64,000 nt of DNA from DASUPK01 sp963747425 (GCA_963747425.1 CAVVFJ010000005.1:112209-176208); one strand, 5' to 3'; positions 6,596 to 18,158 are shown, numbered from the stretch's first letter. Numbers and translations: made by a program. Notes: a model not told the origin generated them from the letters alone.

Positions 6596-9103
6596 TCAGC
6601 CTTTTACGACCAAGTTGACCAGGCGGCCGGGGACCACGATCTCCTTGACGATCGCCTTGCCGTCCAGGTGCCGCTGGACGTTCTCGCTGCTCCGGGCGAG
6701 CTCCAGCAGCTGGTCCTCCGAGGCGTCGCTCTCCACCTCGATCCGGTCCCGCAGCTTGCCGTTCACCTGCACGACGAGCATGTAGGTGTCGCGCTCGAGC
6801 AGCTCAGGGTCCGCCTCCGGCCAGGGCTGCTCCCAGAGCCGCTCCCCGGCCAGCCACTCGTACACCTCCGTGGTGAGGTGAGGCGCGAAGGGGAAGAGCA
6901 GGGAGACCGCCGTGATGGTGGCGAAGCGCACGGCCGACGCGCCCGTTGGATCCTCGTAGAGGCCGTCCTTGAGCCGGTAGACCTCGTTGACCAGCTCCAT
7001 CACCGCCGCGATCGCGGTGTTGAACTGGAAGCGGGGCTCGATGTCGCGGGTCGCCTTGTCGATCGCCCAGTGCGCCTTGGCCAGCAGCGCCCTCGCCTCC
7101 CCCGCGGCTCCGTCGGTGGATCCCGGCTCGGTCCTCTCGGCCACCTCCCGCCCGAGCCGCCAGAGGCGCCCCAGGAACCGGAAGATCCCCTCGACCCCCT
7201 CATCGGACCAGTCGCCGCCCTTGATCGGCGGGCCCATGAAGCAGATGTAGGTGCGCAGGGAGTCCGCCCCGAAACGCTCGACGTATTCAGCCGGGCTGAC
7301 CGTGTTGCCCCGCGACTTGGACATCTTCGCCCCGTCGCGGGTGATCATTCCCTGCGTGAAGAGATTGGCGAACGGCTCCCGCGCCTCCAGCGACCCGATG
7401 TCGTGCAGCGCCTTGATGAAGAAGCGCGCGTACATCAGGTGGAGGATCGCGTGCTCGACACCGCCGATGTACTGGTCGACCGGCATCCAGTAGTCGGCCA
7501 CCTCCCTCGCCCAGCACTCCTCGTCGTTGCGGGGGTCCAGGTAGCGCAGGAAGTACCAGGACGAGTCGACGAAGGTGTCCATCGTGTCGGTCTCGCGGCG
7601 GGCCTCGCCCCCGCAGGACGGGCATTCGGTCTTGACCCAATCCTCGGCCGCGGCCAGCGGGCTCTTGCCCTTGGGCGCGTATTCCTCGATGTCCGGGAGG
7701 AGCACGGGCAGCTGGTCCTCGGGCACCGGGACCATCCCGCACTCGTCGCAGTAGACGATCGGGATCGGCGCGCCCCAGTAGCGCTGGCGTGAGACCAGCC
7801 AGTCGCGCAGGCGATAGTTGACGGCCTCCTCGCCGCGGCTCTCCGAGGAGAGCCAGGCGACGATCTCGTCGTAGGCCTCGCGGTTGTGCTTGCCGTCGAA
7901 GCGGTCGGAGTTGACCATCTTCCCGTCGCCGCTGTAGGGAAGGCCCTCGTCGTCGCGTGATTGCTCGGGGTCGGTCCCCTCGATCACGCGGCGGATCGGC
8001 AGCTCGAACGCTTTGGCGAACTCGTAATCGCGCTCGTCGTGGGCGGGGACGGCCATGATCGCCCCCGTCCCGTACTCCATCAGCACGTAGTCCGCGACGA
8101 ACATCGGGATGCGCTCGCCGTTCACTGGGTTGACGACCTCCCGGCCCAGGGGGACACCGGTCTTCTGCCGCTCCTCGTCGGCGCGCTCCTCGGCGGTGAC
8201 CCTGGCCGACTCGTTGACGTATTCGCGGACCGCCTGCTCATGCTCTGTCCCCGCCGCCAGGCGCTCGACCTCGGGATGCTCAGGCGCAAGCACGAAGAAG
8301 GTCGCGCCGAACAGCGTGTCCGGCCGCGTGGTGAAGACCGGAAAGTCGAGATCGAGCTCGTCGCAGCGGAAGATCACCTCCGCCCCGTCCGAGCGGCCGA
8401 TCCAGTTGCGCTGCATCGTGATCACGTTCTCGGGCCAGGACTCGAGCAGCTCGAAGTCGTCGAGCAGCTGCTGGGCGTACTCGGTGATCCGGAAGAACCA
8501 CTGCTCGAGCTGGCGCAGCTCGACGAGCGTCCCGCAGCGCTCGCAGTGGCCGTCGATCACCTGCTCGTTGGCGAGCACGGTCTGGTCCTTGGGGCACCAG
8601 TGCACCGGGGCCTCGTGGCGGTGGGCGAGTCCGCGCTCGAACAGCTTCAGGAAGATCCACTGCGTCCAGCGGTAGTAGCTCGGCTGGTGGGTGCCGATCT
8701 CGCGCGTCCAGTCGATCGAGATGCCCCAGCGCATGAACTGCTCGCGGAAGGAGACGATCGACTTCTCGGTCGCCTCGCGCGGGTGCTCGCCGGTCTGGAT
8801 CGCGTTGTTCTCGGCGGGCAGCCCGAACGCGTCGTAGCCCATCGGGTGGAGGACGCTGAAGCCGCGGCGGCGGCGGAAGTGGGCGATCGCGTCGCCGACC
8901 GAATAGGTCTTCAGATGGCCGACGTGCGGCTCACCCGACGGGTAGGGCAGCATCTCGAGCACGTAGCTCTTCGGCTTCGTCTCGTCGAACTCGGGGGAGC
9001 CGGGATTGGCCACCACCCAGGTGTTCTCCGCTTCCCAGACGAGCTGCCACTTGCGCTCGATCGCCTGCGGGTCGTACCGCTCGGTTGTATCCGGCTCGGG
9101 CAT
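6596..9103 (-). CDS. leuS: Leucyl-tRNA synthetase
   Basis: Class Ia synthetase charging tRNA-Leu. The 835-residue length is normal. The HIGH motif appears as HVGH in PYPSGEPHVGHLKTYSVGDA, and KMSKS as DGAKMSKSRGN near residue 593. The CP1 editing domain (TRPDTLFGATFFVLAPEHPE) is in place, so it should hydrolyse misacylated tRNA. Zinc-ribbon cysteines occur in CERCGT and in CPSCGGE near the catalytic core. The C terminus carries VQVNGKLRDRIEV of the anticodon/C-terminal region. The start is the ATG at 9103 (MPEPDTTERYDP). No break is seen. Confidence 0.97.
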   Translation of the reverse strand: MPEPDTTERYDPQAIERKWQLVWEAENTWVVANPGSPEFDETKPKSYVLEMLPYPSGEPHVGHLKTYSVGDAIAHFRRRRGFSVLHPMGYDAFGLPAENNAIQTGEHPREATEKSIVSFREQFMRWGISIDWTREIGTHQPSYYRWTQWIFLKLFERGLAHRHEAPVHWCPKDQTVLANEQVIDGHCERCGTLVELRQLEQWFFRITEYAQQLLDDFELLESWPENVITMQRNWIGRSDGAEVIFRCDELDLDFPVFTTRPDTLFGATFFVLAPEHPEVERLAAGTEHEQAVREYVNESARVTAEERADEERQKTGVPLGREVVNPVNGERIPMFVADYVLMEYGTGAIMAVPAHDERDYEFAKAFELPIRRVIEGTDPEQSRDDEGLPYSGDGKMVNSDRFDGKHNREAYDEIVAWLSSESRGEEAVNYRLRDWLVSRQRYWGAPIPIVYCDECGMVPVPEDQLPVLLPDIEEYAPKGKSPLAAAEDWVKTECPSCGGEARRETDTMDTFVDSSWYFLRYLDPRNDEECWAREVADYWMPVDQYIGGVEHAILHLMYARFFIKALHDIGSLEAREPFANLFTQGMITRDGAKMSKSRGNTVSPAEYVERFGADSLRTYICFMGPPIKGGDWSDEGVEGIFRFLGRLWRLGREVAERTEPGSTDGAAGEARALLAKAHWAIDKATRDIEPRFQFNTAIAAVMELVNEVYRLKDGLYEDPTGASAVRFATITAVSLLFPFAPHLTTEVYEWLAGERLWEQPWPEADPELLERDTYMLVVQVNGKLRDRIEVESDASEDQLLELARSSENVQRHLDGKAIVKEIVVPGRLVNLVVKG

Positions 9104-9167
9104 GGCCGGGCCAGTTTAAGAGCGGCGTATATTGAGTCGCAGGCGAGAGAAGGAAGGAGGGTTGCCG

Positions 9168-9392
9168 ATGTCGAGGTTGATCAGGCTTGACCGGACAGGG
9201 CATACGGAGCTGGCGATCTGGAGCGCCGAGGACGTGGACTCGCAGCAGGCCGCGATCGACGCCTTCCGCCGCGAGCTGGACGAGGGCATGCTGGCGAGCG
9301 CCACGCTGCCGGACGGGTCGGCCGAGGTCGTGCGCGAGCTGCCACTCGACGCCGGGCTGGTCGTGATGCGCCGGCCAATCGCCGGCGGATAG
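9168..9392 (+). CDS. Hypothetical protein, 74 residues
   Basis: A small acidic protein beginning MSRLIRLDRTGHTELAIW. I recall no named family. An in-frame ATG/TTG 12 codons upstream is less likely, because GAAGGAGGG lies about six bases before the ATG at 9168. No membrane segment or metal motif is seen. The ending VVMRRPIAGG directly abuts the next gene, whose ATG follows the stop without a gap, so the two are an operon. The layout resembles a short ubiquitin-like or regulatory protein, but that is speculation. Confidence 0.7.
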   Translation: MSRLIRLDRTGHTELAIWSAEDVDSQQAAIDAFRRELDEGMLASATLPDGSAEVVRELPLDAGLVVMRRPIAGG

Positions 9393-10022
9393 ATGGAAGC
9401 GGTTCTGGCCGAAGCCGCCGCGATGCCGTGGCGGCGGCGGGCCAGCGAGAGGAGCCTCGGCCGAGAGGGCAGGATCTGGACGCTCTGGAGCGTTGGCGTC
9501 CTGGTCACGTTCGGGCTCCCCGCCGCGCTGCTGATCTGGATCGAGCCGCTCGCCTTCCCCGTCTCAGCGATCTTCCTAGGCCACGGGATCGCGGTCCTGC
9601 ACCTGCAGGCCCGGCGCGGCGCCCGCGGCGTGAAGCCACTGGGCACGGCCGAGACGCCCGAGGATCGGACCGCGCTGGGGCTGCTCGGAGACCTGGTCGG
9701 CCACGACTCGCGTGAGCTGCTTGCGGATACCGGCCTGGCCCTCGAGCGTGGCCGGCTCGGCGCCTGGCTGGTCGGGCAGGAGGGCGCGATCCTGGTCCGG
9801 CCGGGCGGCCACCGCGTGCATTGCTTCTGCGTCCGGGTCGGTGAGGCGGGCGACCTGCCGTCCGCCGACCGCGTCGCCCATCTGCTTCTTGCGCTGCGGG
9901 AGGACGAGCGGGGGTTCGCCACAGTCGCGAATCGCAACTTCTCGGGGGCGCGCTGGCGGCTCCGGGTCGAGTTGTCCGAGCGGGTCCGCCCGGCTCTGAG
10001 GATCGCCTCCGCCTCTACTTGA
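9393..10022 (+). CDS. Hypothetical membrane protein, 209 residues
   Basis: Two hydrophobic segments in the N-terminal third (about residues 28-70, including WTLWSVGVLVTFGLPAALLIW) precede a soluble region of about 140 residues. The latter carries LGAWLVGQEGAILVRPGGHRVHCFCVRV. No catalytic motif is recognisable. It starts right after the stop of the 74-residue gene and probably works with it. Its 3' end overlaps the sulfatase gene on the other strand by eight bases. Related proteins of unknown function are common in Solirubrobacterales as I recall; function unknown. Confidence 0.7.
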   Translation: MEAVLAEAAAMPWRRRASERSLGREGRIWTLWSVGVLVTFGLPAALLIWIEPLAFPVSAIFLGHGIAVLHLQARRGARGVKPLGTAETPEDRTALGLLGDLVGHDSRELLADTGLALERGRLGAWLVGQEGAILVRPGGHRVHCFCVRVGEAGDLPSADRVAHLLLALREDERGFATVANRNFSGARWRLRVELSERVRPALRIASAST

Positions 10023-11625
10023 ACCGGTGGAGGCGGGTCTTCCTGACCTGCTCGAGCTTCTGCTTGAGGCGCTCGAACTCCGCCTGCTGCCTGGCGTTCC
10101 GCTGGAAGCCCGGGTAGGCGAGGTTCGTCGTCTCGAGCGGGTCGTGCTTGAGGTCGTACATCTCCCACTGCGGCGGCTTCTGGCGTTTGACGTCGTAGTA
10201 CTTCGCGAGCTTCCAGCGGCGCTCGCGGATGCTGATGATGTGATTCGGCGGCTTCGGGTACGGCTTGCTCTTCTGGCCCGACTGGTAGTCGTCGTAGGTG
10301 AAGACGATGTAGTCCTGCGGCGGCTTCGCCTTCCCGTCGTTGAGGACCAGTGACGAGTAGTCGACGCCCTGCCAGTCGGCCCGTGCGCTCAATGGCGCAC
10401 CCGCCAGGCTCGCCAGCGTCGGCATGAAGTCCACGTGGGAGACCATCGAGTTGGTGGAGACAGGGCGCGGGAAGAGCCTCGGGTTCGAGTAGACGAGGGG
10501 CACCCGGAGCGCCTCCTCGTAGAAGTTGAAGTTCTTCTGGCGCAGGCCGCCGTGGGCCAGCCCCATCTCGCCGTGGTCGGCGGTGCGGACGATCAGCGTG
10601 TTGTCGTAGAGGCCCTGCTGCTGGAGCAGGTTGAGCACCTGGGTGAGGTAGTAGTCGGAGGAGCGCATCAGGTTGCCGTAGTAGTTCAGATAGGCCCGCT
10701 TCTGCTTGTCGTTCTTGGGCTTGCCGGTCAGGTTGAAGATCTTCAGGAACTGGTTCTGGACGGTCGGCTTCGTCGAGAGGTCCTCTCCATTGGTCCGCGG
10801 GATCTGGATGTCGCCCTTGATCCACGAGCTGTCGTAGCCCGACTGCTCGAAGGTCGTGCCCGGGTAGAAGAGGACGTCGTGGGGGTTGACCAGTGAGATC
10901 ACCATGAAGAACGGCTGCTGTCTCGCGGCGGCGGTCGAGAGGTACTGGAGGATGCCCTCGGCACTGTCCGCCGGATTGCCCACCGAGTCCATGTAGCGGC
11001 CGTCGTTGTCGGTGAACCCGCCGCCGGCCTGGGGGATGCTCTGGTCCGCGCCGGCGTCGGGCGGGTTCCAGCGGCTGAAGCCGTACCGCGCGAGGTCGGC
11101 CGGGGCGTCTTCCTGACCGGGCGGGGGCTTGGAGCAGTGCCACTTGCCCTTGTAGACGGCGTTGTAGCCCGCCGCCTGCATCACGGTGGCGAGGTTGGGC
11201 AGGGTCCTGGGGAGCGGCAACTCGACCTGCGGATAGCCCTGGGAGGCGGGCATGTCCTCCTCGAGCGTGTACTTGACCCCGTGCTGGGCGGGGAAGTAGC
11301 CGCTCATCAGGGTCGAGCGCGCCGGCGAGCACATGCAGGCGTTGGTGAAGGCCCGCTCGAAGCTGAGCCCGTGGCTGCGCAGCCGCATCATCCCCGGCAG
11401 GTTGCGCTGCATCCAGCGGGGCGGGAAGTGCTGGATCGCGCGCTCCTGGTCGGTGAGGAACAGGATCACGTTCATTCCCTCGATCGGGTTCCGCTTGGCC
11501 TGGGTCGCGGCGAGCGCGTTCCCGAGGCCGCTCTGCGCGAGCAGCAGGCCCGCGGCGGCGCCCGCGCCGGACTGCAGTAGCTCCTTGCGGGTGAGCCCGT
11601 CATCGCGGTCGTGCGTTTCGCTCAT
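10015..11625 (-). CDS. Sulfatase family hydrolase, exported
   Basis: Alkaline-phosphatase-superfamily sulfatase of 536 residues. The Cys-type maturation motif is C99-S-P-A-R103, so the active site should be formylglycine made from Cys99. Metal-site context is visible in NVILFLTDQE (N-terminal) and RTADHGEMG. The N terminus has an RK pair followed by a hydrophobic stretch (LLQSGAGAAAGLLLAQSG), which looks like a Tat-type or lipoprotein-like export signal, though it lacks the RR pair. Its ATG overlaps the stop of the upstream beta-propeller gene (ATGA), so the two are translationally coupled. The substrate, an arylsulfate or a sulfated glycan, cannot be decided. Confidence 0.9.
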   Translation of the reverse strand: MSETHDRDDGLTRKELLQSGAGAAAGLLLAQSGLGNALAATQAKRNPIEGMNVILFLTDQERAIQHFPPRWMQRNLPGMMRLRSHGLSFERAFTNACMCSPARSTLMSGYFPAQHGVKYTLEEDMPASQGYPQVELPLPRTLPNLATVMQAAGYNAVYKGKWHCSKPPPGQEDAPADLARYGFSRWNPPDAGADQSIPQAGGGFTDNDGRYMDSVGNPADSAEGILQYLSTAAARQQPFFMVISLVNPHDVLFYPGTTFEQSGYDSSWIKGDIQIPRTNGEDLSTKPTVQNQFLKIFNLTGKPKNDKQKRAYLNYYGNLMRSSDYYLTQVLNLLQQQGLYDNTLIVRTADHGEMGLAHGGLRQKNFNFYEEALRVPLVYSNPRLFPRPVSTNSMVSHVDFMPTLASLAGAPLSARADWQGVDYSSLVLNDGKAKPPQDYIVFTYDDYQSGQKSKPYPKPPNHIISIRERRWKLAKYYDVKRQKPPQWEMYDLKHDPLETTNLAYPGFQRNARQQAEFERLKQKLEQVRKTRLHRFK

Positions 11626-12818
11626 CCTCTCCTCCTGAAGACGTCGACTGCATTGCTGGCGAACGAGGTCGAATAGACGAAGCGGCCGTCCGGGCTGATC
11701 GCGATCGAGCTGATGCCGCGGACCGCGCGTGCCCCCGCGCAGCCCGGGCGCTTGCGAGCGGCGAGGCAGCCCGGTCGCCCGGGCCTCTGCAGCACGCGGC
11801 CCGTGACGCGGTTGCGCGTAAGCACGTCCAGGGCCCCGGTGCCGAAGGCGGCCACGTACACGTTTCTGCCGTCCGGAGCTACCGCGAGTCCCTCCGGCTC
11901 GCTCATCGCGCGACCGAATGAGCAGCCGACCGCGCGGAGCAGGACGAGGCAGCCGGTGGTGCCTTGCTTCTGGGTGAGAGTCCCGTGATTGAACGAGGTG
12001 ACGCTGTTGCTGAACAGGGACGTCACGTAAGCCTGGGTGTCACCGGGGCTCAGCGCGACCGCGTTGGCGCCGGCGAGCTGGACGCCCGTTACGCAGTCGC
12101 TGAGTGGCGCGTCGGTGATGCAGCCGGTGCCGTCGGTCGCCTGAGCGAGGACCCCGGTGGACGGATCGCGTGTGATGATCGCGACGGCGTTGGAGAGCGC
12201 GCTGCCCGTGTACAGGCTCGTGCCATCCCGGGTTATCGCCAGGCCCTCGACGGCGCCCAGGGCGATTCCCGGCGCGCAGGCCGCGTTCGACTCGGCGATG
12301 CAGCCCGCGGCTCCCGCGGGCTGCGTCAGGGCGCCTGTGGATGGATCGCGCGTGAAGGTCGCTACGGCGTTGCCGAAGAACGCGCCGGCGTAGACGTTGC
12401 GGCCGTCAGCGCTGGCCACGACCACATCCGGCGCCACCAGAGCCTCGCCGCCCGTGCATCCCGGCAGCGGGAGCCCGGAGAGGCAGCCGCCGGACAGCTG
12501 GCGGAGGGCGCCGGTCTTGCGGTTTCGAGCGAAGGCCGTGACCGCGCTGCTGTCGCGCGCGGTGGCGTAGACGTTGCGCCCGTCGGCGCTGATCGCAACC
12601 GAGTTCGCGCCGTCGAGCCCCACGGCATGGGCACAGCCGTCCCTCCCTCCGCTCGCGATGCAGCCGCCGCCCCCGCGGGGCTGGGTGAGGACACCGGTGC
12701 TCTTGTCTCGGTCGAAGATCGCGATCGCGTCGCTGCCCGACGACGCGACGTAGACGTTGCGCCCGTCAGAGCTGATCACGATTGCCCGCGAGCCCATGAA
12801 CGGGCCGGGGCCCTTCAT
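11622..12818 (-). CDS. Secreted beta-propeller (lactonase-like) protein, start uncertain
   Basis: A chain of propeller blades, each with a variant of SPDGRNVYVASxxSNAV-x-TF-RDPSTGAL. Recurrent pieces are SADGRNVYA, TRDPSTGALTQP and VAPDGRNVYVAAFG. This is the 6-phosphogluconolactonase/YVTN-like fold; enzymatic activity is not shown. Each blade carries a Cys-Ile or Cys-x-x loop (GGCIAS, GTGCITD), likely forming disulphides outside the cell. The frame stays open upstream of the ATG used here and encodes a good signal peptide (RIRKAGTLALLVGLIAVTAT), but no ATG, GTG or TTG precedes it before the in-frame TAA. The real start is therefore probably a near-cognate codon around 12986-13004. Coupled by ATGA to the sulfatase. 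Confidence 0.8.
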   Translation of the reverse strand: MKGPGPFMGSRAIVISSDGRNVYVASSGSDAIAIFDRDKSTGVLTQPRGGGGCIASGGRDGCAHAVGLDGANSVAISADGRNVYATARDSSAVTAFARNRKTGALRQLSGGCLSGLPLPGCTGGEALVAPDVVVASADGRNVYAGAFFGNAVATFTRDPSTGALTQPAGAAGCIAESNAACAPGIALGAVEGLAITRDGTSLYTGSALSNAVAIITRDPSTGVLAQATDGTGCITDAPLSDCVTGVQLAGANAVALSPGDTQAYVTSLFSNSVTSFNHGTLTQKQGTTGCLVLLRAVGCSFGRAMSEPEGLAVAPDGRNVYVAAFGTGALDVLTRNRVTGRVLQRPGRPGCLAARKRPGCAGARAVRGISSIAISPDGRFVYSTSFASNAVDVFRRRG

Positions 12819-13071
12819 GGCACGGGCCGTGGCGCACCCGGCCCGGCGGGCCCTGGGCGCGCCGACGCACCCGGCCTTCCCGCGCAGCTGCTTGAGGGTC
12901 CCGCGAGCCGATGAGGTCTTGGCATCCGCCGTCGCGGTGACGGCGATCAGCCCAACGAGGAGGGCGAGTGTCCCGGCCTTACGAATGCGCGCGACGCTAG
13001 CCAGGAGGACGGACGTTTACAAGACCCTCCTCGAAGATGCCAAACAAGAGCGGGCGCTCAGCTCATGCCGG

Positions 13072-15210
<2,139 letters not shown>

Positions 15211-15275
15211 GACTCAAATCCTTTCTCTGTCTCTGCTCGATGCATGCAGTCTGTCGAAAAGCTTTGGCGACGGGG

Positions 15276-15302
15276 GGCGGCGCCGGTCGAACCGGCGCCG
15301 CC
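15276..15302 (-). terminator. Hairpin between satP-like gene and acsA
   Basis: A perfect 12-bp inverted repeat (GGCGGCGCCGGT and its complement) with a three-base loop lies in the gap between the transporter stop and the acsA start. No T-run follows on either strand. It may end or reduce transcription from the transporter into acsA, or protect an mRNA end. Confidence 0.55.
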
Positions 15303-15322
15303 ACCATCCGTCTTCCAATCAC

Positions 15323-15949
15323 CTAGCGTCCCGCCGGGTCCATCTCCTCTCCCCGGGATACCTGCAGTGGCATCACCGGCGCCACCGTGCGGCCGAACGT
15401 CGAGTTGATCACGGCCGCGAACGACGCGTACCAGGCAGCGACTGCGGTCGCCAGACCGATGTAGCCGCCCCAATGGATCACGTTCTCGTTACCACCGGAA
15501 TTTCCGGCGCCCAACAGGATGAACGTGATCGACAGCAGGAAGAACACCAACGCGACCGCGCCGGTGGTCCTGAGCGATGCGACGAACATGTAGGTCGTGA
15601 AGATCGCCCACGCCCACAGGTAGAGGCCGACCGCTTTGCCCGCGTGGGACTCGGGAATATCCGAGACGAAGAACGTCACCAGCGCCCAGAACGAGATCCA
15701 GAAGGCGCCGTATGACGAGAAGGCGACCGCACCGAAGGTGTTGCCGGTGCGGAACTCCCACATGCCCGCCAGCAACTGGGCGATGCCGCCGTAGGCAAGC
15801 GCCAGGCCGAGGACCACGGGCTCCCCGGCGTCGCTGACGATGTTCGCGTTGAACATGCTGAGCACGAACGTGGTCATCGCGAATCCGGCGAGCCCGAGCG
15901 GCCCCGGATCGGCTGGAACCCACGACGCACCTGACCTCGAAGACTCCAT
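15323..15949 (-). CDS. satP: GPR1/FUN34/YaaH family acetate transporter
   Basis: Small membrane protein of the acetate/succinate transporter family. From the ATG at 15949 it has 208 residues with six hydrophobic helices. The family signature occurs near the N terminus as DPGPLGLAGFAMTTFVLSMF, a variant of the NPAPLGL motif, with proline retained. GGIAQLLAGMWEFRTGNTFG is also typical. The start has AGAGGAGAGA just upstream; an earlier GTG frame is rejected. It precedes acsA and is divergent from a sensor kinase gene, which suggests acetate uptake feeding Acs. Confidence 0.92.
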   Translation of the reverse strand: MESSRSGASWVPADPGPLGLAGFAMTTFVLSMFNANIVSDAGEPVVLGLALAYGGIAQLLAGMWEFRTGNTFGAVAFSSYGAFWISFWALVTFFVSDIPESHAGKAVGLYLWAWAIFTTYMFVASLRTTGAVALVFFLLSITFILLGAGNSGGNENVIHWGGYIGLATAVAAWYASFAAVINSTFGRTVAPVMPLQVSRGEEMDPAGR

Positions 15950-16025
15950 CTTCTCTCCTCTCTGCACCGCTCGAAGCGACCGGTGCAACCTCTCCAGGAC
16001 CGGCAAACCGGGTATCCGGCGCCGA

Positions 16026-16044
16026 TCACTGACCTGTGCAGTGA
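16026..16044. promoter_or_regulatory. Candidate operator, interrupted dyad between satP and the LytS-type kinase
   Basis: TCACTG and its complement CAGTGA are separated by seven bases, in the intergenic region of two divergent transcription units. Dyads of this size often bind dimeric regulators. It does not match the LytTR direct-repeat pattern I know, so the binder is unknown. Confidence 0.3.
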
Positions 16045-16191
16045 CCCTATGCCCGGGGAGGCGGCCCGCAAACAGCGGTCGGTCGAGGACCTCGAGTAGA
16101 CGACGAGCGGCGTCGAAAACACGATGAACGGCAGCCGCGCAGCGCGGTGGCTCCTCTATCCTGGGCTTTCCGTTAGGAGGACGGAGGAGAG

Positions 16192-17379
16192 ATGGACGTT
16201 GCTCTTGGAGTCCTGGCCGGCTTCGCCCTTTCGGCCTCCGCCTTGGCGGCGATGCGGCTCTTCACCCGGCCGAGGGTGATCAACCCGGAGCGCCAGGCGA
16301 TGCATGCCGGCCTCCACGCCGCGGTGGCGACCCTCCCCCACCTGAGCAAGGGGCTGGCGGCTGACACTGCCCAGCAGGCGGCACCTGATCTGCGCGCCCT
16401 GATCCAGGCGCCGGCGATCGCCGTCGCCGATCGGACTCGGATCCTCGCCTGGGACGGTGAGGGCTCCCATCATCACCGACCCGGATCTCCGCTCGCCGAG
16501 CTCGTCGAGAGCGCCCATGACGATCGGCTCCAGGTCGAGCCCGTTCTCTGTGACGACCCCGACTGCGTTCTCGGCGCGGCGGTTGTCGCTCCATTGGAAG
16601 TACAGGGCCAGAGGGTTGGCAGCCTGATCGGCCTCTTCCGGGGCCTTGGCACCGTCAGGCCAGAGGACACGCGCGGGGTCGAGGAGGCGGCACGCCTGGT
16701 GAGCGCGCAGCTGGCGCTCGCCGGACTCGCCGACCAGGAGAAGCGGCTCGCGCAGGCCGAGCTGCGGGCTCTGCGCGCGCAGATCTCGCCGCACTTCATC
16801 TACAACGCCCTCGCCGCCGTGGGGAGCTACATCCACACGAGCCCTGAGGAGGCTCGCGAGCTGCTCAGCGAGTTCGCCGAGTTCATCCGCTACGCGTTCC
16901 AGACGGAGCGCTCCTACGTGACCCTGGCCGAGGAGCTTCGCTACGTCGAGAAGTACTTGAGCCTGGAGAGGGCTCGCTTCGGCGATCGCCTCGAGGTTCG
17001 GCTCGAGGTTCCACCGGAGGTCCTGCAGGCCCCGCTGCCCGTCCTCTCGCTGCAGCCGCTGGTCGAGAACGCGGTACGGCACGGGGTCGAGGGGAGCGCG
17101 AGTCCCAGGCGCATCGAGGTGCTGGCGGTCGACCTGGGCCGCGACGTGGAGGTCCAGGTCTCCGACGACGGGGTGGGAATGGACCCGCGGGCAGCGCAGG
17201 CCGCGCTGGCCGGCTCCGGCGGTGGGATCGGCCTCTTCAACGTCAGCGAGAGGATGCTCGCCACGTTCGGGGAGGGGTACGGCCTGGACATCCGCACGGC
17301 GCTCGGGGAGGGCACCACGGTCACCCTGACACTGCCCAAGTCGCTCCCCGGCGCCCGCACGGTGGTGGCCGCGCCATGA
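16192..17379 (+). CDS. LytS/YehU-type sensor histidine kinase
   Basis: A 395-residue kinase of the LytS class. A single N-terminal hydrophobic helix (about 2-25) is followed by a GAF-like sensor region (about 50-185). The His_kinase phospho-acceptor motif is LRAQISPHFIYNALAAVGSY, with His near 201, and the HATPase domain carries LSLQPLVENAVRHG and DDGVGM, GGGIGLFNV. Unlike the classical LytS there is no multi-helix 5TM domain. It overlaps the response regulator by four bases (ATGA). The operon continues to an acetate-type symporter, so the ligand may be a carboxylate or its metabolic consequence. RBS GGAGGACGGAGGAG is strong. Confidence 0.9.
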   Translation: MDVALGVLAGFALSASALAAMRLFTRPRVINPERQAMHAGLHAAVATLPHLSKGLAADTAQQAAPDLRALIQAPAIAVADRTRILAWDGEGSHHHRPGSPLAELVESAHDDRLQVEPVLCDDPDCVLGAAVVAPLEVQGQRVGSLIGLFRGLGTVRPEDTRGVEEAARLVSAQLALAGLADQEKRLAQAELRALRAQISPHFIYNALAAVGSYIHTSPEEARELLSEFAEFIRYAFQTERSYVTLAEELRYVEKYLSLERARFGDRLEVRLEVPPEVLQAPLPVLSLQPLVENAVRHGVEGSASPRRIEVLAVDLGRDVEVQVSDDGVGMDPRAAQAALAGSGGGIGLFNVSERMLATFGEGYGLDIRTALGEGTTVTLTLPKSLPGARTVVAAP

Positions 17380-18158
17380 CCGAGGGGCTGTCGGTGCTCG
17401 CGGTCGACGACGAGCGCCCGGCGCTGACCGATCTCGTCCGGATGCTGCGCAGGTCGCCCGCGGTGCACCAGGTCGACGTGGCCGAGACGGGGAGCGTCGC
17501 TCTGCGCCGGCTCAACGCGGCGGAGCATCCCTACGACGGTGTCTTCCTCGACGTGCGAATGCCGGATCTGAGCGGGACCGACGTGGCCAAGGTGCTGACG
17601 CGTTTCGCCACACCGCCCGCGGTCGTCTTCGTGACCGCCTATCCCGATGCGGCGGTCGAGGCCTTCGAGCTTCGAGCGGTCGACTATCTCGTGAAGCCGG
17701 TCAGTCACAAGCGCCTCGAGGAGGCGATCGCGCGAATCGGCGAGCTCGGCGGCGTCACGGTGCACGAGGACTCAGCCGACGGCACATCGCCCTCGAACGG
17801 CGACCAGGAGGGCGGGCGGCCGAGCGACGGTGAGATCGTGCCGGTCGACGGCCTGCGAGGCGCCACCCGTCTGGTGCCACGAGGCTCGATCCTCTATCTG
17901 CAAGCTGCAGGTGATTACGTGCGCGTTGTGACCGAGGACGGGCGCTTCCTGCTCCGTGGGACGCTCAGTGGCATCGCCGGTCGCTGGCGCGCGTTCGGCT
18001 TCGCGCGGGTGCATCGCCAGTTCGTCGTCAACCTCGGCCACGTGGTCGAAGTCAGGCCGAAGCTCAACGGCACGGCGACGCTGCGTCTGGCGGGCGACCA
18101 CGAGGTGCCGGTGGCCAGGAGGGAGATCGGCGAGCTCCGCCGGAGGCTCGGCTTGTGA
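17376..18158 (+). CDS. LytTR-family response regulator
   Basis: DNA-binding response regulator of 260 residues. Receiver domain at about 5-125, with acidic pocket VDDE near residue 11, phospho-acceptor Asp near 59 in VFLDVRMPDLSG, and Lys in DYLVKPV. A Gly/Asp-rich linker follows, then the LytTR domain at about 160-258 (ILYLQAAGDYVRVVT, FARVHRQFVVNLGHV, VARREIGELRRRLG). It pairs with the kinase just upstream, overlapping it by four bases, and overlaps the next gene by four bases. It most likely controls transport genes in this operon or the divergent satP-acsA genes. Confidence 0.92.
   Translation: MTEGLSVLAVDDERPALTDLVRMLRRSPAVHQVDVAETGSVALRRLNAAEHPYDGVFLDVRMPDLSGTDVAKVLTRFATPPAVVFVTAYPDAAVEAFELRAVDYLVKPVSHKRLEEAIARIGELGGVTVHEDSADGTSPSNGDQEGGRPSDGEIVPVDGLRGATRLVPRGSILYLQAAGDYVRVVTEDGRFLLRGTLSGIAGRWRAFGFARVHRQFVVNLGHVVEVRPKLNGTATLRLAGDHEVPVARREIGELRRRLGL

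Noticed and set aside
9116..11332. 738-codon minus-strand frame across three genes
   Set aside because: Another phase of the sulfatase plus antisense of the two small genes; no coherent product.
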